64,000 bases of DNA from positions 186,001 to 250,000 of the forward strand of contig CAVUES010000005.1 of assembly GCA_963740555.1 (NCBI GenBank), written 5' to 3'. The DNA comes from Mayfieldus sp963740555 (GTDB taxonomy: Bacteria; Actinomycetota; Thermoleophilia; Solirubrobacterales; 70-9). The notes under the pieces were generated by a model, which saw only the letters and a program-made list of their open reading frames with translations, was not told where the DNA came from and did no database searches. Made by a program: the position numbers and the translations under genes. This document shows positions 32,832-41,319 of this stretch, in pieces. Positions within the stretch are counted from its first letter, which is position 1. Each line of letters starts with the position of its first letter.

Positions 32832-32946
32832 GCGAAAACCGAGCGGTTCGGTGGACGCAGGGAGGCCGGCGAAGCGAGCGCACTTGAATCGTGCGTAAGC
32901 GAGACGGCCGACCGAGGACGCCGAAACGCGACGGTTTGCAGCGGCC
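32828..32946. repeat. Imperfect inverted repeat between ftsZ and gcvT
   Basis: The outer arms (32828-32854 and 32920-32946, about 25 bp each, both with GGCCGC at the outer edge) are largely complementary. A shorter CGCAC/GTGCG stem lies at the centre. Each arm is also partly self-complementary (AACCG/CGGTT). It fills the gap right after the ftsZ stop. It may end ftsZ transcription or be a decayed mobile repeat. Confidence 0.55.
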
Positions 32947-34028
32947 TAATCCTGCAGGAACGTGGGGACGTCGATGTCGTCCTCATCCACGCGCAGCCCG
33001 CGCAAATCGGTGTCGTCGGGTGAGACCCGGCGGCGGCTCGCGCGGCCGGCGCGGCGCACCCGTTGCGGGGTTCGGGCGAGCAGCTCGAAGCCCTCGAAGC
33101 CGGTCGCGATCACGGTCACCCGGACCTCGTCGCGCATCGATTGGTCGACGACGGCGCCGAAGATGATGTTGGCGTTGCTGTCCGCCTCGTTCTGGATCAG
33201 CTGGGCCGCCTCGTTGACCTCGAACAGGCCGAGGTCCTCGGGGCCGGTGATGTTGAGCAGCATGCCCGTGGCGCCGTTGATCGACTCCTCGATCAGCGGC
33301 GAGGTGATCGCGGTCTTGGCGGCGTCCTGGGCGCGGCTCTCGCCGGAGGCGGTGCCGACGCCCATCAGCGCCGAGCCGGCGTCGCGCATGATCGTGCGCA
33401 CGTCGGCGAAGTCGAGGTTGATCAGGCCCGGGATCGTGATCAGGTCGGTGATGCCCTGGACGCCCTGGCGCAGGATGTCGTCGGCCATCCGGAAGGCCTC
33501 CAGGACGCTGGTGCGCCGCTCGACCGCCTGAAGGAGCTTCTCGTTGGGGACGATGATCAGCGTGTCGACGTTGGCGCGCAGCTTCTCGATCCCCTCGAGC
33601 GCCTGCTGCATGCGGCGCTTGCCCTCGAACTCGAACGGCTTGGTCACCGCGCCGACGGTCAGGGCGCCGATCTCCTCCTTGGCGATCTCGGCGATCACCG
33701 GGGCGGCGCCGGTTCCGGTTCCGCCCCCCTCGCCGGCGGTCACGAAGACCATGTCTGCGCCCTTCAGCGCCTCCTTGATCTCGTCGCGGCTCTCAGCGGC
33801 GGCTCCTGCCCCGACCTCCGGGTTGCCGCCCGCACCGAGGCCGCGGGTCAGCTCGCTGCCGATCGAAAGCTTGATGTCCGCGTCGCAGGCCTGAAGCGCC
33901 TGTGCGTCGGTGTTGACAGCGACGAACTCGACGCCGCGAATGCCGGCGTCAACCATTCTGCTCACCGCGTTAGTGCCGCCGCCTCCAGCGCCGACGACCT
34001 TGATCACCGCAAGATAGGTGGATTCCAT
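32946..34028 (-). CDS. ftsZ: Cell division protein FtsZ
   Basis: FtsZ is the tubulin-like GTPase that forms the division ring. The 360-residue protein has IKVVGAGGGGTNAVSRMV, the GTP signature VTAGEGGGTGTGAAP, the T7 loop region ITIPGLINLDFADVRTIM and the C-terminal peptide DDIDVPTFLQD that binds membrane anchors. A basic linker (RRAGRASRRR) precedes this peptide and is short. There is no ftsA between ftsQ and ftsZ. The gene has its own promoter-like pair at 34131-34159. Confidence 0.98.
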   Translation of the reverse strand: MESTYLAVIKVVGAGGGGTNAVSRMVDAGIRGVEFVAVNTDAQALQACDADIKLSIGSELTRGLGAGGNPEVGAGAAAESRDEIKEALKGADMVFVTAGEGGGTGTGAAPVIAEIAKEEIGALTVGAVTKPFEFEGKRRMQQALEGIEKLRANVDTLIIVPNEKLLQAVERRTSVLEAFRMADDILRQGVQGITDLITIPGLINLDFADVRTIMRDAGSALMGVGTASGESRAQDAAKTAITSPLIEESINGATGMLLNITGPEDLGLFEVNEAAQLIQNEADSNANIIFGAVVDQSMRDEVRVTVIATGFEGFELLARTPQRVRRAGRASRRRVSPDDTDLRGLRVDEDDIDVPTFLQD

Positions 34029-34333
34029 GTCCCGTTTGGCCCTAAACCGCTGTTGAAGCCTTTAATCCGTCCGAGGCTGCAGCCATGCTTCAGGGTTACG
34101 CATAGTCTGCACCTTGCAGGAATTGCGCTCAACGTAAGGCATTCCTGTCCCTCTGTCAAACCGCAGGACGAGATCCTGCAAACGCGTTTCTCGACCTTGG
34201 GTTGAGGGTTTCTGGTGGCTAACCCTGTGGTCGAGGGTTGCTGCCTAGCAGGCACGACTTCGACGCCAGCGCTGGGATTCCGCATTTCCATGCGGTTTGC
34301 GCCACTCTCGTTCTTGCTCGTCCAGCGCCTTGC
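34029..34333 (-). promoter_or_regulatory. 305-bp ftsQ-ftsZ gap: ftsZ promoter and repeats
   Basis: The gap is less G/C-rich than its surroundings. On the minus strand TTGACA (34159-34154) and TACGTT (34136-34131) are spaced by exactly 17 bp, a strong promoter candidate. Just upstream is a palindrome, GCAGGA and TCCTGC around 5 nt (34163-34179), with another GCAGGA at 34116. An AACCCT/AGGGTT hairpin lies at 34221-34239, with further AGGGTT copies at 34092 and 34205. No ORF is supported here. Confidence 0.7.
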
Positions 34334-35110
34334 TCAGCCGGTTGAAACCGGGGGCGGCGAGTGACCGACCCCGCCAACGGCCGGGCGGCCCGGGAAAGAG
34401 AGGTCTACATAATCGAGTGGGCCGAGCTTTGGGTCGGACAACACAGCGGTGGCGGCGCGCCATTTCTTCGCCGCTTGGGTCGCATCGCCGAAGCGCAGCT
34501 CGACCCCACCGGCGAGCGAGACTCGGACTCCGCTGTCCCCGTTGAAGGTGTGGTCCACGTATCGCAGCAGCCCCGCCGGCGTGGCCCCGAGGACCTCCGT
34601 CTGCTGGAGCATCGTGCCCTTGAGCCGCGGTCCCTTCGGCGCCGAGGACAGGGGCAGCCGCGGCAAGTGGAGATGGTCGGTCGAGACCCCGCGCAGGATC
34701 GTCCCGTCTCCGGCGACCGCAATCGCGTTGGACCCGTCCCCGATCAGCCCGATCGGCCGGCGCTCTGTGACCTGGATAGTGAGTCCGCTGGGAAAGCTCG
34801 GGTCGGCGCTCACCGACTCGACCAGGGGGAAGGGCCGCACCGCGTTGTCGAGCGCCGACTGGCGAACGTGGAGCGTCGTCATTTCCTTTCCGGCCGCGGT
34901 CAGAACGCGGTCGAGACGCTTCTCCATCGCACCGGCGCCGGTTCCATCGACCTGCACCGACTTCACCGCCACCAGCGAGGAATCGCGAAACCAGAGCATG
35001 TAGAGGGCAATCGCCGCGACGGCGATCAGGGCGAAGAGGACGAGTCGCCGGCGCAGGACCCTGATCCGGGCGCGGGCGCGACGCGGCAGCGCGACCGAGG
35101 CGGTACTCAC
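34334..35110 (-). CDS. ftsQ: Cell division protein FtsQ (POTRA domain)
   Basis: FtsQ belongs to the FtsQLB divisome bridge. The 258-residue protein has a basic cytoplasmic N terminus (ALPRRARARIRVLRRR) and one transmembrane segment (LVLFALIAVAAIALYMLWF). A POTRA domain (VKSVQVDGTGAGAMEKRLDR) and a beta domain containing VTERRPIGLIGDGSNAIAVAG follow. It starts at a GTG that overlaps the murB stop as GTGA. The longer upstream ORF is out-of-frame sequence of murB. Confidence 0.92.
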   Translation of the reverse strand: MSTASVALPRRARARIRVLRRRLVLFALIAVAAIALYMLWFRDSSLVAVKSVQVDGTGAGAMEKRLDRVLTAAGKEMTTLHVRQSALDNAVRPFPLVESVSADPSFPSGLTIQVTERRPIGLIGDGSNAIAVAGDGTILRGVSTDHLHLPRLPLSSAPKGPRLKGTMLQQTEVLGATPAGLLRYVDHTFNGDSGVRVSLAGGVELRFGDATQAAKKWRAATAVLSDPKLGPLDYVDLSFPGRPAVGGVGHSPPPVSTG

Positions 35111-36033
35111 CGAAGCTCCCAGCCTTGCGGCCAGCGAAGCTCGCCCAGCGCCTGCACCTCGGGCTCCAGCACGACACCGAAGCGCTCGTGCACCCGGCGG
35201 CGACCCTCCGCCATCAGCTCGAGCACGTCGGCCGTGGTCGCCTCGCCGGTGTTCTCGACAAAGTTGGCGTGCTTGGGAGCGAAGCGGGCACCGCCGCGCT
35301 CGAGGCCCTGACACCCGGCGGCCTCGAGCAACTGGCCCGCGGTCTGCCCAGAAGATTCCTCCGGGTTCTTGAAGGTCGAGCCGAAGGTCTTTATCCCCGA
35401 GGGTTGCGCCTCCCGCCGCCTGCCCCGCATCTCCCCCATCGCCTCCTTGATCGCAACCGGCTCTCCCGGCTGAAGCTGAAACGAGGCGCGGGCCACGACC
35501 TCGCCCCGCTCCAGGTTGGAGCTCCGATAGGAGAAGCCCAACCGGCCGGGAGGACGGCGCTCGCGACCGTCGGCGGTGCAGACGTCGACCCACTCGAGCA
35601 CCTCGGCGAGTTGCCCGCCGTAGGCGTTGGCGTTCATCTTCACCGCGCCTCCGACCGTTCCCGGGATGTTGATTCCGAACTCGAGGCCCGACAGCCCCCA
35701 GGACGCCGCCTTGGCGGCCGCCGAGGGGAGTCGCGCTCCGCCGCCCGCCACCAGGCGCTGACCTTCGTGCTCGAACTCGGCCAGCTCGCCATCGAGCTTG
35801 ATTGCAAGTCCACGAAATCCTTCATCGGCTACAAGCAGGTTCGATCCGGACCCCACCACTCCTACCTCGATGCCCGCCTGCCGCGCCCAGGCCAGCAGCT
35901 CGACCAGCCCCTCCTCGCTCGACGGACGGGCGAAGAAGTCGGCTGGGCCCCCGGTGCGAACGGTCGTCAGCCGGGCGAGCGGATAGTCGCTCTCCACCCC
36001 CTGCGGTGGGGCTGGGGCGCTCCCGGCGCTCAT
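35107..36033 (-). CDS. murB: UDP-N-acetylenolpyruvoylglucosamine reductase
   Basis: MurB makes UDP-MurNAc. The 308-residue flavoprotein has TTVRTGGPADFFARP, VVGSGSNLLVADEGFRGLAI, the FAD-binding GLEFGINIPGTVGGAVKMNANAYGG, FSYRSSNL and the catalytic-Ser loop GSTFKNPE. The ATG at 36033 overlaps the murC stop (ATGA); the earlier ORF start lies inside murC. Confidence 0.96.
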   Translation of the reverse strand: MSAGSAPAPPQGVESDYPLARLTTVRTGGPADFFARPSSEEGLVELLAWARQAGIEVGVVGSGSNLLVADEGFRGLAIKLDGELAEFEHEGQRLVAGGGARLPSAAAKAASWGLSGLEFGINIPGTVGGAVKMNANAYGGQLAEVLEWVDVCTADGRERRPPGRLGFSYRSSNLERGEVVARASFQLQPGEPVAIKEAMGEMRGRRREAQPSGIKTFGSTFKNPEESSGQTAGQLLEAAGCQGLERGGARFAPKHANFVENTGEATTADVLELMAEGRRRVHERFGVVLEPEVQALGELRWPQGWELR

Positions 36034-37325
36034 CCCGCGAGTCGCTCCGCGAGTTGGAAGATGTCGCCGGCGCCGATCGTCACCAGCACGTCGCCCTCCG
36101 CGAGCCGCGGCGCCAGCGCGCTCTCGGCGCGTTCGGTGTCGACAAGCCACCAGACCGGGCGGCCGCCGGCGCGATCCGCGGCGGCGGCGGCCACCTGAAG
36201 GCCGCTCACCCCGGCCAGATCGCCAACCGGCTCCTCTCGCGCCGGGTAGACGTCGAGCACCCCAACCTCATCCGCGGCCGACAGCGCCGCCCCCAGCTCC
36301 TCGGCCATGGCCTTGGTGCGCGAGTAGAGATGCGGCTGGAACACGGCTACCAGGCGCCGCGGCTTCAGGTCGCGCAGCGCCGCGAGCGCCGCCCGCACCT
36401 CGGTCGGGTGATGGGCGTAGTCGTCGTAGATGCGAGCGCCGTTGCGGGCCCCCTTCAGCTCCAGGCGCCGGCGGACGCCCGGGAAGTCGGCGAGTGCGCC
36501 GGCGGCGGCCCCGGCGTCGAACCCGGCAAGCTCGAGCGCGGCCAGGGCGGCGCGCGCGTTGAGCAGGTTGTGGCGACCGGGGACCGAGAGCCGCAATTCC
36601 TTCGGCCCCGGGGAGCCCTCCTCGAACTGGACTCGACCTTCGGGCTCGATCTGATCGAGATCGACACCGGGCCCCACGACGACGCCACGGGCCTCGGCGG
36701 CGAAGCGGCCGAACGCCTTCCGCAGTTCGGTGATCGAGGCCCACTGCGAATGGTGGTCCATCTCGATGTTGGTCACCACCGCGATCTCCGGGCGCAGCCG
36801 CAGGAAGCTGGCGTCGCTCTCGTCGGCCTCGGCCACCACCCACTCCCCCGCCCCCCAGCCGGCGTTGGCGTCGCCGCCGTCGGGCCCGGCGCCGGGCAGC
36901 TCCCCGCCGAGGAAGAACGCGGGATTGGCGCCGGCCGCGCGCAGCGCCCATACGACCATCGCGGTCGTGGTCGTCTTTCCGTGCGTCCCGGCGATCGCCA
37001 GCAACCGCCGCTCGGCGCAAAGCTCGGCGAGCAGCTCGCCGCGGTGGATCACCCGCTGGCCGCGCTCGCGGGCGAGCGCCAGCTCGGGGTTGTCTTCCGC
37101 GATCGCGGTCGAGACCACGACCTCGGCGTCGGCGGGCAGATTGGCGGCGTCGTGGCCGATCGCCGGCTTCAGACCCGCCGTCCGCAGACGCTCCATATAT
37201 GAAGAGTCGGCGCGGTCGCTGCCGCTCACCGCGGCGCCGAGCTGGTGGCAGACCAGCGCCAGGCCGCTCATCCCGGCGCCGCCGATGCCGATCAAGTGGA
37301 GCTTGCGTTGGGTCCAATCCGCCAT
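36030..37325 (-). CDS. murC: UDP-N-acetylmuramate--L-alanine ligase
   Basis: MurC adds the first amino acid of the peptidoglycan stem peptide. The 431-residue Mur ligase has HLIGIGGAGMSGLAL, the ATP site AIAGTHGKTTTTAM, EADESDASFL, VVTNIEMDHHSQW and IYDDYAHHPTEVRAAL. Its start overlaps the murG stop by one base (TGATG). Confidence 0.97.
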   Translation of the reverse strand: MADWTQRKLHLIGIGGAGMSGLALVCHQLGAAVSGSDRADSSYMERLRTAGLKPAIGHDAANLPADAEVVVSTAIAEDNPELALARERGQRVIHRGELLAELCAERRLLAIAGTHGKTTTTAMVVWALRAAGANPAFFLGGELPGAGPDGGDANAGWGAGEWVVAEADESDASFLRLRPEIAVVTNIEMDHHSQWASITELRKAFGRFAAEARGVVVGPGVDLDQIEPEGRVQFEEGSPGPKELRLSVPGRHNLLNARAALAALELAGFDAGAAAGALADFPGVRRRLELKGARNGARIYDDYAHHPTEVRAALAALRDLKPRRLVAVFQPHLYSRTKAMAEELGAALSAADEVGVLDVYPAREEPVGDLAGVSGLQVAAAAADRAGGRPVWWLVDTERAESALAPRLAEGDVLVTIGAGDIFQLAERLAG

Positions 37326-38446
37326 CAGGGACGCGTTCCTGGTTCCTCGTCACTCGTTACTTGAGGGTCGGGATGAAGCGCGGCGAGTACCTCGTCGGCG
37401 ATCTGCTTCGCGGCGTCGGGCTTGGCCAGGGCCCGAGATGCGGCGGTCATCCGCTCGAGGAGGACATCGTCGCCAAGCAATTCGCCCACAACCTCCCGCA
37501 GCCGCCCCGGCTCCAGCTCGGCGTCCGGGATCACGATCGCCGCACCCGCCCGCGCCATCCACTCGGCATTCGCCGCCTGGTGGTCGGCCGTCGCGTGCGG
37601 GTAGGGGACCAGCACCGCCGGCCTGCCGGCGGCGGTCAGCTCGAAGATCGACCCGCCGGCCCGACCGAGGACCAGATCGCTGGCGGCGAGGCAATCGCCG
37701 AGATCGGGCTCGTACTCGAGCAGCGTGTAGCGCTCGTCCCCCGCCTCATCGAGGCGCCGCCGCAAGGTCGCGTAGTCACGCCGACCGGCGACGTGCAGGA
37801 CGTCGAAGTCGCGATCCCCCGCCTTTGCGAACGCGTCCAGCGCGCACTCGTTGACCGAGCGGGCGCCCTGGCTGCCGCCGATGACGAGCAGGCAGCGTCG
37901 CGCCGGGTCGATCCCGAACCGCTCCCGTGCCGCCGGGCGGTCCGCCGTCAGCACCCTGACCGGGACCGGCCGGCCGGTGACCAGGTAGTGATCGCCGTCG
38001 CGGCCGTCGATCGGAAAGGCAAGGCAGACGCGTCGCGCGCGTCGCGCGAGCAGCCGGTTCGCGAGGCCGAGGTGGCTGTCGGCTTCGGTCAACACGAGCG
38101 GCAGGCGCAGGCTGATTGCCGCCAGGCCGGCCGGTCCGGCGACGTAACCGCCCCCACCGAGCACGACGTCGGCGCCACGCCGGCGCAGCGCCCGGCGCGC
38201 GGCGGGAACCGCCGCGGCTGCCTTGGCCGCGGCGGAGACGGCCTTCAGCGGGTTGCGCCGGTCGAGCCCCTGGACCGCGAGGTAGTCGATCTCGAAGCCG
38301 GCGGCTGGGACCAGATCGGCCTCTGCGCGCTCGCGGGTGCCGAGGAAGGAGACCTCAGCGCCCCTGGCCCGAAGCTCGTCGGCGACCGCCATGGCCGGCA
38401 CGACGTGTCCGGCGGTTCCGCCGGCGGCTATCACGACCCTTGGCAC
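37325..38446 (-). CDS. murG: UDP-GlcNAc transferase, lipid II synthesis
   Basis: MurG adds GlcNAc to lipid I. The protein of about 373 residues has RVVIAAGGTAGHVVPAMAVAD, VLGGGGYVAGPAGLAA, LLVIGGSQGARSVNECA and LGRAGGSIFELTAAGRPAVLVPYPHATADHQAANA. Three starts compete: GTG 38458, TTG 38455 and GTG 38446. I chose GTG 38446 because the AAGGAG ribosome site sits 11 nt upstream and would be too close to the others. The 5' end overlaps ftsW by 92-104 bp. A heptamer repeat forms part of the C-terminal codons (PQVTSDEEPGTRP). Confidence 0.93.
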   Translation of the reverse strand: MPRVVIAAGGTAGHVVPAMAVADELRARGAEVSFLGTRERAEADLVPAAGFEIDYLAVQGLDRRNPLKAVSAAAKAAAAVPAARRALRRRGADVVLGGGGYVAGPAGLAAISLRLPLVLTEADSHLGLANRLLARRARRVCLAFPIDGRDGDHYLVTGRPVPVRVLTADRPAARERFGIDPARRCLLVIGGSQGARSVNECALDAFAKAGDRDFDVLHVAGRRDYATLRRRLDEAGDERYTLLEYEPDLGDCLAASDLVLGRAGGSIFELTAAGRPAVLVPYPHATADHQAANAEWMARAGAAIVIPDAELEPGRLREVVGELLGDDVLLERMTAASRALAKPDAAKQIADEVLAALHPDPQVTSDEEPGTRP

Positions 38447-39704
38447 CGCTCGCAACACTCCTTCCGCGCGGGCTCGAGCGCCCGCCCTCTAAGACCCGCA
38501 GTCTGCCAGCGCCGCGGGCCGGATTGCTGGCCGCGACCCCACGCTCGTTGGCCCGGGCGATGTTCAGGATCAGGCCGACCGCGGCGAGGCTGACCAGCAG
38601 GCTGCTGTTGCCGTAGGAGACGAACGGCAGCGGCACGCCGGTCAGCGGGGCGAGCCCCATGACCGCGAAGAGGTTGAGGATCGCCTGGCAGAGGATCAGC
38701 GAGGTCAGTCCGGCGGCCAGGATCTTGCCGTAGCGGTCCTTGGCGCGCTGGGCGGTCCGAAAGCCCGCGTAGCCGAACAGCCCGAACAGCCCCACCAGAC
38801 CGGCGATCCCGACCATCCCCAGCTCCTCGCCGATCACGGCGGCGATCATGTCGGTGTGGGCCTCGGGAAGGTAGAAGGCCTTCTGCACCCCGTTGCCGAG
38901 CCCGACGCCGAAGATCCCGCCCGATCCGAGGGCGATCTTGGCCTGCGCGGCCTGGAAGCCGGCACCGCCCGCGTCGGCGCCGGGGTGCAGGAAGCCGGTC
39001 AGCCGCGCCATCCGGTAAGGCTCGATCAGCACCGCCAGTAGGACCAGGAACCCGAGGGCGAGCCCGATCAGGGCCAGGTCGCGCATCCGGGCGCCGCCGG
39101 CGATCAGCGTCGTCGTGACCGCGAAGGCGACCACGATCGCCGAGCCGAGGTCGGGCTCGAGCACGATCAGCAGGCAGGCGAGCCCGGTCAGCAGCAGGAA
39201 GGGCATCATTCCCTCGATGCTGCGGGCCCGTTTCGGCTTTTCGGCCAGCAGGTAGGCGCCGTAGAGCACCAGCGCCACCTTGGCCAGCTCGGATGGCTGA
39301 ACCTGTACGAAGCCGGAACCGATCCAGCGCGTCGCGCCATTGGCGCTTGAGCCGATGCCGAGCACGACGACGAGCAGGAACAGCGAGCCGGCGAGCAGCG
39401 CCGGGGTCAGCGAGCGCACCATCCGCACACCGCCGACGGCGAGCACTCGCATGATCAGCAGCCCCGCGATCCCGAACAGGACGGTGCGCTTGAGATAGAA
39501 GGCGCTGTTGGCGAGGCCACCGTTGCTCAGCACCTGGGTGGTGGAGCTGGCCGAGAAGACCATCACCGCACCGAAGGCGAGCAGGCAGAGGGTCGCGGTG
39601 AGCAGCATCGAGTACTCGGACGGCCCGCCGCCGGCCGCCGCGCGCGAGCGCGTCGATCGCTTCCTGGCTGGCGCCTTGCCGGCCGTCGCCGCCCGAGCCG
39701 TCAC
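38355..39704 (-). CDS. ftsW: SEDS peptidoglycan polymerase FtsW
   Basis: FtsW is the septal glycosyltransferase and lipid II processing protein. The 449-residue polytopic protein has many transmembrane segments and the SEDS motifs ATRWIGSGFVQVQPSELAKVA, VLEPDLGSAIVVAFAVTTTL, VGLGNGVQKAFYLPEAHTDM and PLTGVPLPFVSYGNSSLL. The GTG start overlaps the murD stop (GTGA). An Arg-rich tail of about 70 residues follows the last helix, and its final 30 codons share DNA with the start of murG in another frame. Confidence 0.95.
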   Translation of the reverse strand: MTARAATAGKAPARKRSTRSRAAAGGGPSEYSMLLTATLCLLAFGAVMVFSASSTTQVLSNGGLANSAFYLKRTVLFGIAGLLIMRVLAVGGVRMVRSLTPALLAGSLFLLVVVLGIGSSANGATRWIGSGFVQVQPSELAKVALVLYGAYLLAEKPKRARSIEGMMPFLLLTGLACLLIVLEPDLGSAIVVAFAVTTTLIAGGARMRDLALIGLALGFLVLLAVLIEPYRMARLTGFLHPGADAGGAGFQAAQAKIALGSGGIFGVGLGNGVQKAFYLPEAHTDMIAAVIGEELGMVGIAGLVGLFGLFGYAGFRTAQRAKDRYGKILAAGLTSLILCQAILNLFAVMGLAPLTGVPLPFVSYGNSSLLVSLAAVGLILNIARANERGVAASNPARGAGRLRVLEGGRSSPRGRSVASGAKGRDSRRRNRRTRRAGHGGRRRASGQGR

Positions 39705-41059
39705 AGTCCCTCGACCGCCGCCCGGAACGCCTCGCCGCGCTGCTCGAAGTCGCGATAGGCGTCGAAGCTGGCGCAGGCGGGCGAGAGCAGGACGACCTCG
39801 CCCGGCGCCGCCGCGCTGGCAGCCCGGCGCACGGCATCGTCGAGGTCCTCGCAGCGGTGCAGCGGCACACCGGCGGGCTCGAGCGCCGCGGCGATCGCCT
39901 CCGCCGCCTCGCCGGTCAGATAGCAGGCGGCGCAGCGCTCGCGCACCGGCTCGACCAGCGGCTCGAACGACTCGCCCTTCGGCCGGCCGCCGAGGATCGC
40001 GTGCACCCCGCCCTCGAAGGACTCGATCGCCGCGCAAGCGGCGCTGACGTTGGTGGCCTTCGAGTCGTTGAAGAAGCGCACGCCCCCGACCTCGGCGACA
40101 GGCTCCAGCCGGTGGGGAAGGCCGGCGAAGGAACGCAGGCCCTCGCGGACCGCCTCGGGGTCCAGGCCCATGCTCAGCGCCGCCGCGGCGGCGGCCATCG
40201 CGTTTTGGAGGTTGTGGGCGCCGGTCAGCTTCAACTCGGCTGCCGCGACCAGCGGTTCGCCGTCCCAGAAGATCGTCCCCTCAGACAGCGAGACCTCGCA
40301 GTCGGGGTCGGGGCCGCTGCAGAAGCGGACCCGGCGCGCGCAGCCGCCCAGGTCGCGACCCGCCAGCGCCGGCTCGTCGCCGTTGAACACGGCGACGTCG
40401 TCGTTGCCCTGCCGGGCGAAGATCCGAAGCTTCGCGGCCAGGTACTCCTCCGCGGTCGGGTGGCGGTCGAGGTGGTCGGGGGCGAGGTTGAGAAACACAG
40501 CGCATTCTGGGGCGAAGGCGTCGGCGTCCTCGAGCTGAAAGCTCGAGCACTCGCAGATCACGGTCGCGGCGGCGTTCACCTCCCCGACGAGCGAGGCGAG
40601 CGGGGTGCCGACGTTGCCAGCCACCGCGGCGGGCTCCGCGGCGGCGCGGTAGAGCTCGCCGAGCAGCTCAGTCGTCGTCGTCTTGCCGTTGGTCCCCGTG
40701 ACGGCGACGAAGCGGTTCGGGATCGCGCGCCAGGCCAGCTCCAGCTCGCCGACCACCTCGATGCCCCGATCGCGAGCGGCGGCGATGACCGGGGCGTCGT
40801 TGGGCACACCGGGGCTCTTGACCACCGTCTTCACCCCTTCCAGAAGGTCGGTTCCGTCCACATTCAGAAGGATTTCGACGCCCACCTCGGCAAGCCTCTC
40901 GGCACCGTCCGGTTGTCCGGAGTCGACACCGGTGACCCGCTCGCCGCGCGCGGCCAGCAGGCGCGCGGCGGCGCTTCCGGAGCGCGCAAGGCCGACGACC
41001 AGGAATGGGCCCGCGGGCAGGGGTGGGCGAGGCTTGAGCTGCGCCGTGCTCATCTCCAT
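39701..41059 (-). CDS. murD: UDP-MurNAc-L-alanine--D-glutamate ligase
   Basis: MurD adds D-glutamate. The 452-residue protein has FLVVGLARSGSAAARLLAARG, VKSPGVPNDAPVI, the ATP site VTGTNGKTTTTELLGEL, LNLAPDHLDRH and FFNDSKATNVSAACAAI. It ends with LLSPACASFDAYRDFEQRG. The ATG at 41059 is chosen; a second ATG two codons on is equally near a weak ribosome site. The ORF continues far upstream through the tandem-repeat region, but that part is not conserved. Confidence 0.95.
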   Translation of the reverse strand: MEMSTAQLKPRPPLPAGPFLVVGLARSGSAAARLLAARGERVTGVDSGQPDGAERLAEVGVEILLNVDGTDLLEGVKTVVKSPGVPNDAPVIAAARDRGIEVVGELELAWRAIPNRFVAVTGTNGKTTTTELLGELYRAAAEPAAVAGNVGTPLASLVGEVNAAATVICECSSFQLEDADAFAPECAVFLNLAPDHLDRHPTAEEYLAAKLRIFARQGNDDVAVFNGDEPALAGRDLGGCARRVRFCSGPDPDCEVSLSEGTIFWDGEPLVAAAELKLTGAHNLQNAMAAAAAALSMGLDPEAVREGLRSFAGLPHRLEPVAEVGGVRFFNDSKATNVSAACAAIESFEGGVHAILGGRPKGESFEPLVEPVRERCAACYLTGEAAEAIAAALEPAGVPLHRCEDLDDAVRRAASAAAPGEVVLLSPACASFDAYRDFEQRGEAFRAAVEGL

Positions 41060-41188
41060 ATCTTCGCCCGCTCGTCGGGAGCCCCTGCCGGAAGCCGCAG
41101 CCCGCCGGTCGCACTCGGAAAGGCTGCCGTGGGGGGCCATTTGTCTTGACTGGGGGTTTTCGGAGAATTTGTGCAACCTGAGGAACCT

Positions 41189-41209
41189 GAGTTCCACCTG
41201 GTGGAACTC
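41189..41209. promoter_or_regulatory. Perfect 21-bp palindrome, operator-like
   Basis: Arms GAGTTCCACC and GGTGGAACTC are perfectly complementary around one central T. A short-centre palindrome of this length looks like the binding site of a dimeric regulator. It lies 130 bp upstream of murD. Confidence 0.6.
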
Positions 41210-41243
41210 GTTTGCATCACACGCGCAGAAGTTCCCGAAAACT

Positions 41244-41319
41244 CCCCAGGTACTTCCGAGCCCCCCAGGTAATTCCGAGCCCCCCAGGTACTTCCGAGCC
41301 CCCCAGGTACTTCCGAGCC
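41244..41319. repeat. 19-bp tandem repeat, four copies
   Basis: Four contiguous units of CCCCAGGTACTTCCGAGCC occur; only the second has one change (TAATT for TACTT). On the minus (operon) strand the unit junctions form runs of six G separated by 13 nt, so a G-quadruplex is conceivable. The near identity of the units suggests recent expansion. Confidence 0.9.

Noticed and set aside
32760..32945. Glycine riboswitch upstream of gcvT
   Set aside because: No conserved aptamer core was recognised; the gap is made of tandem and inverted repeats.
41244..41319. CRISPR array
   Set aside because: The units are contiguous with no spacers, only 19 bp long and next to no cas genes.
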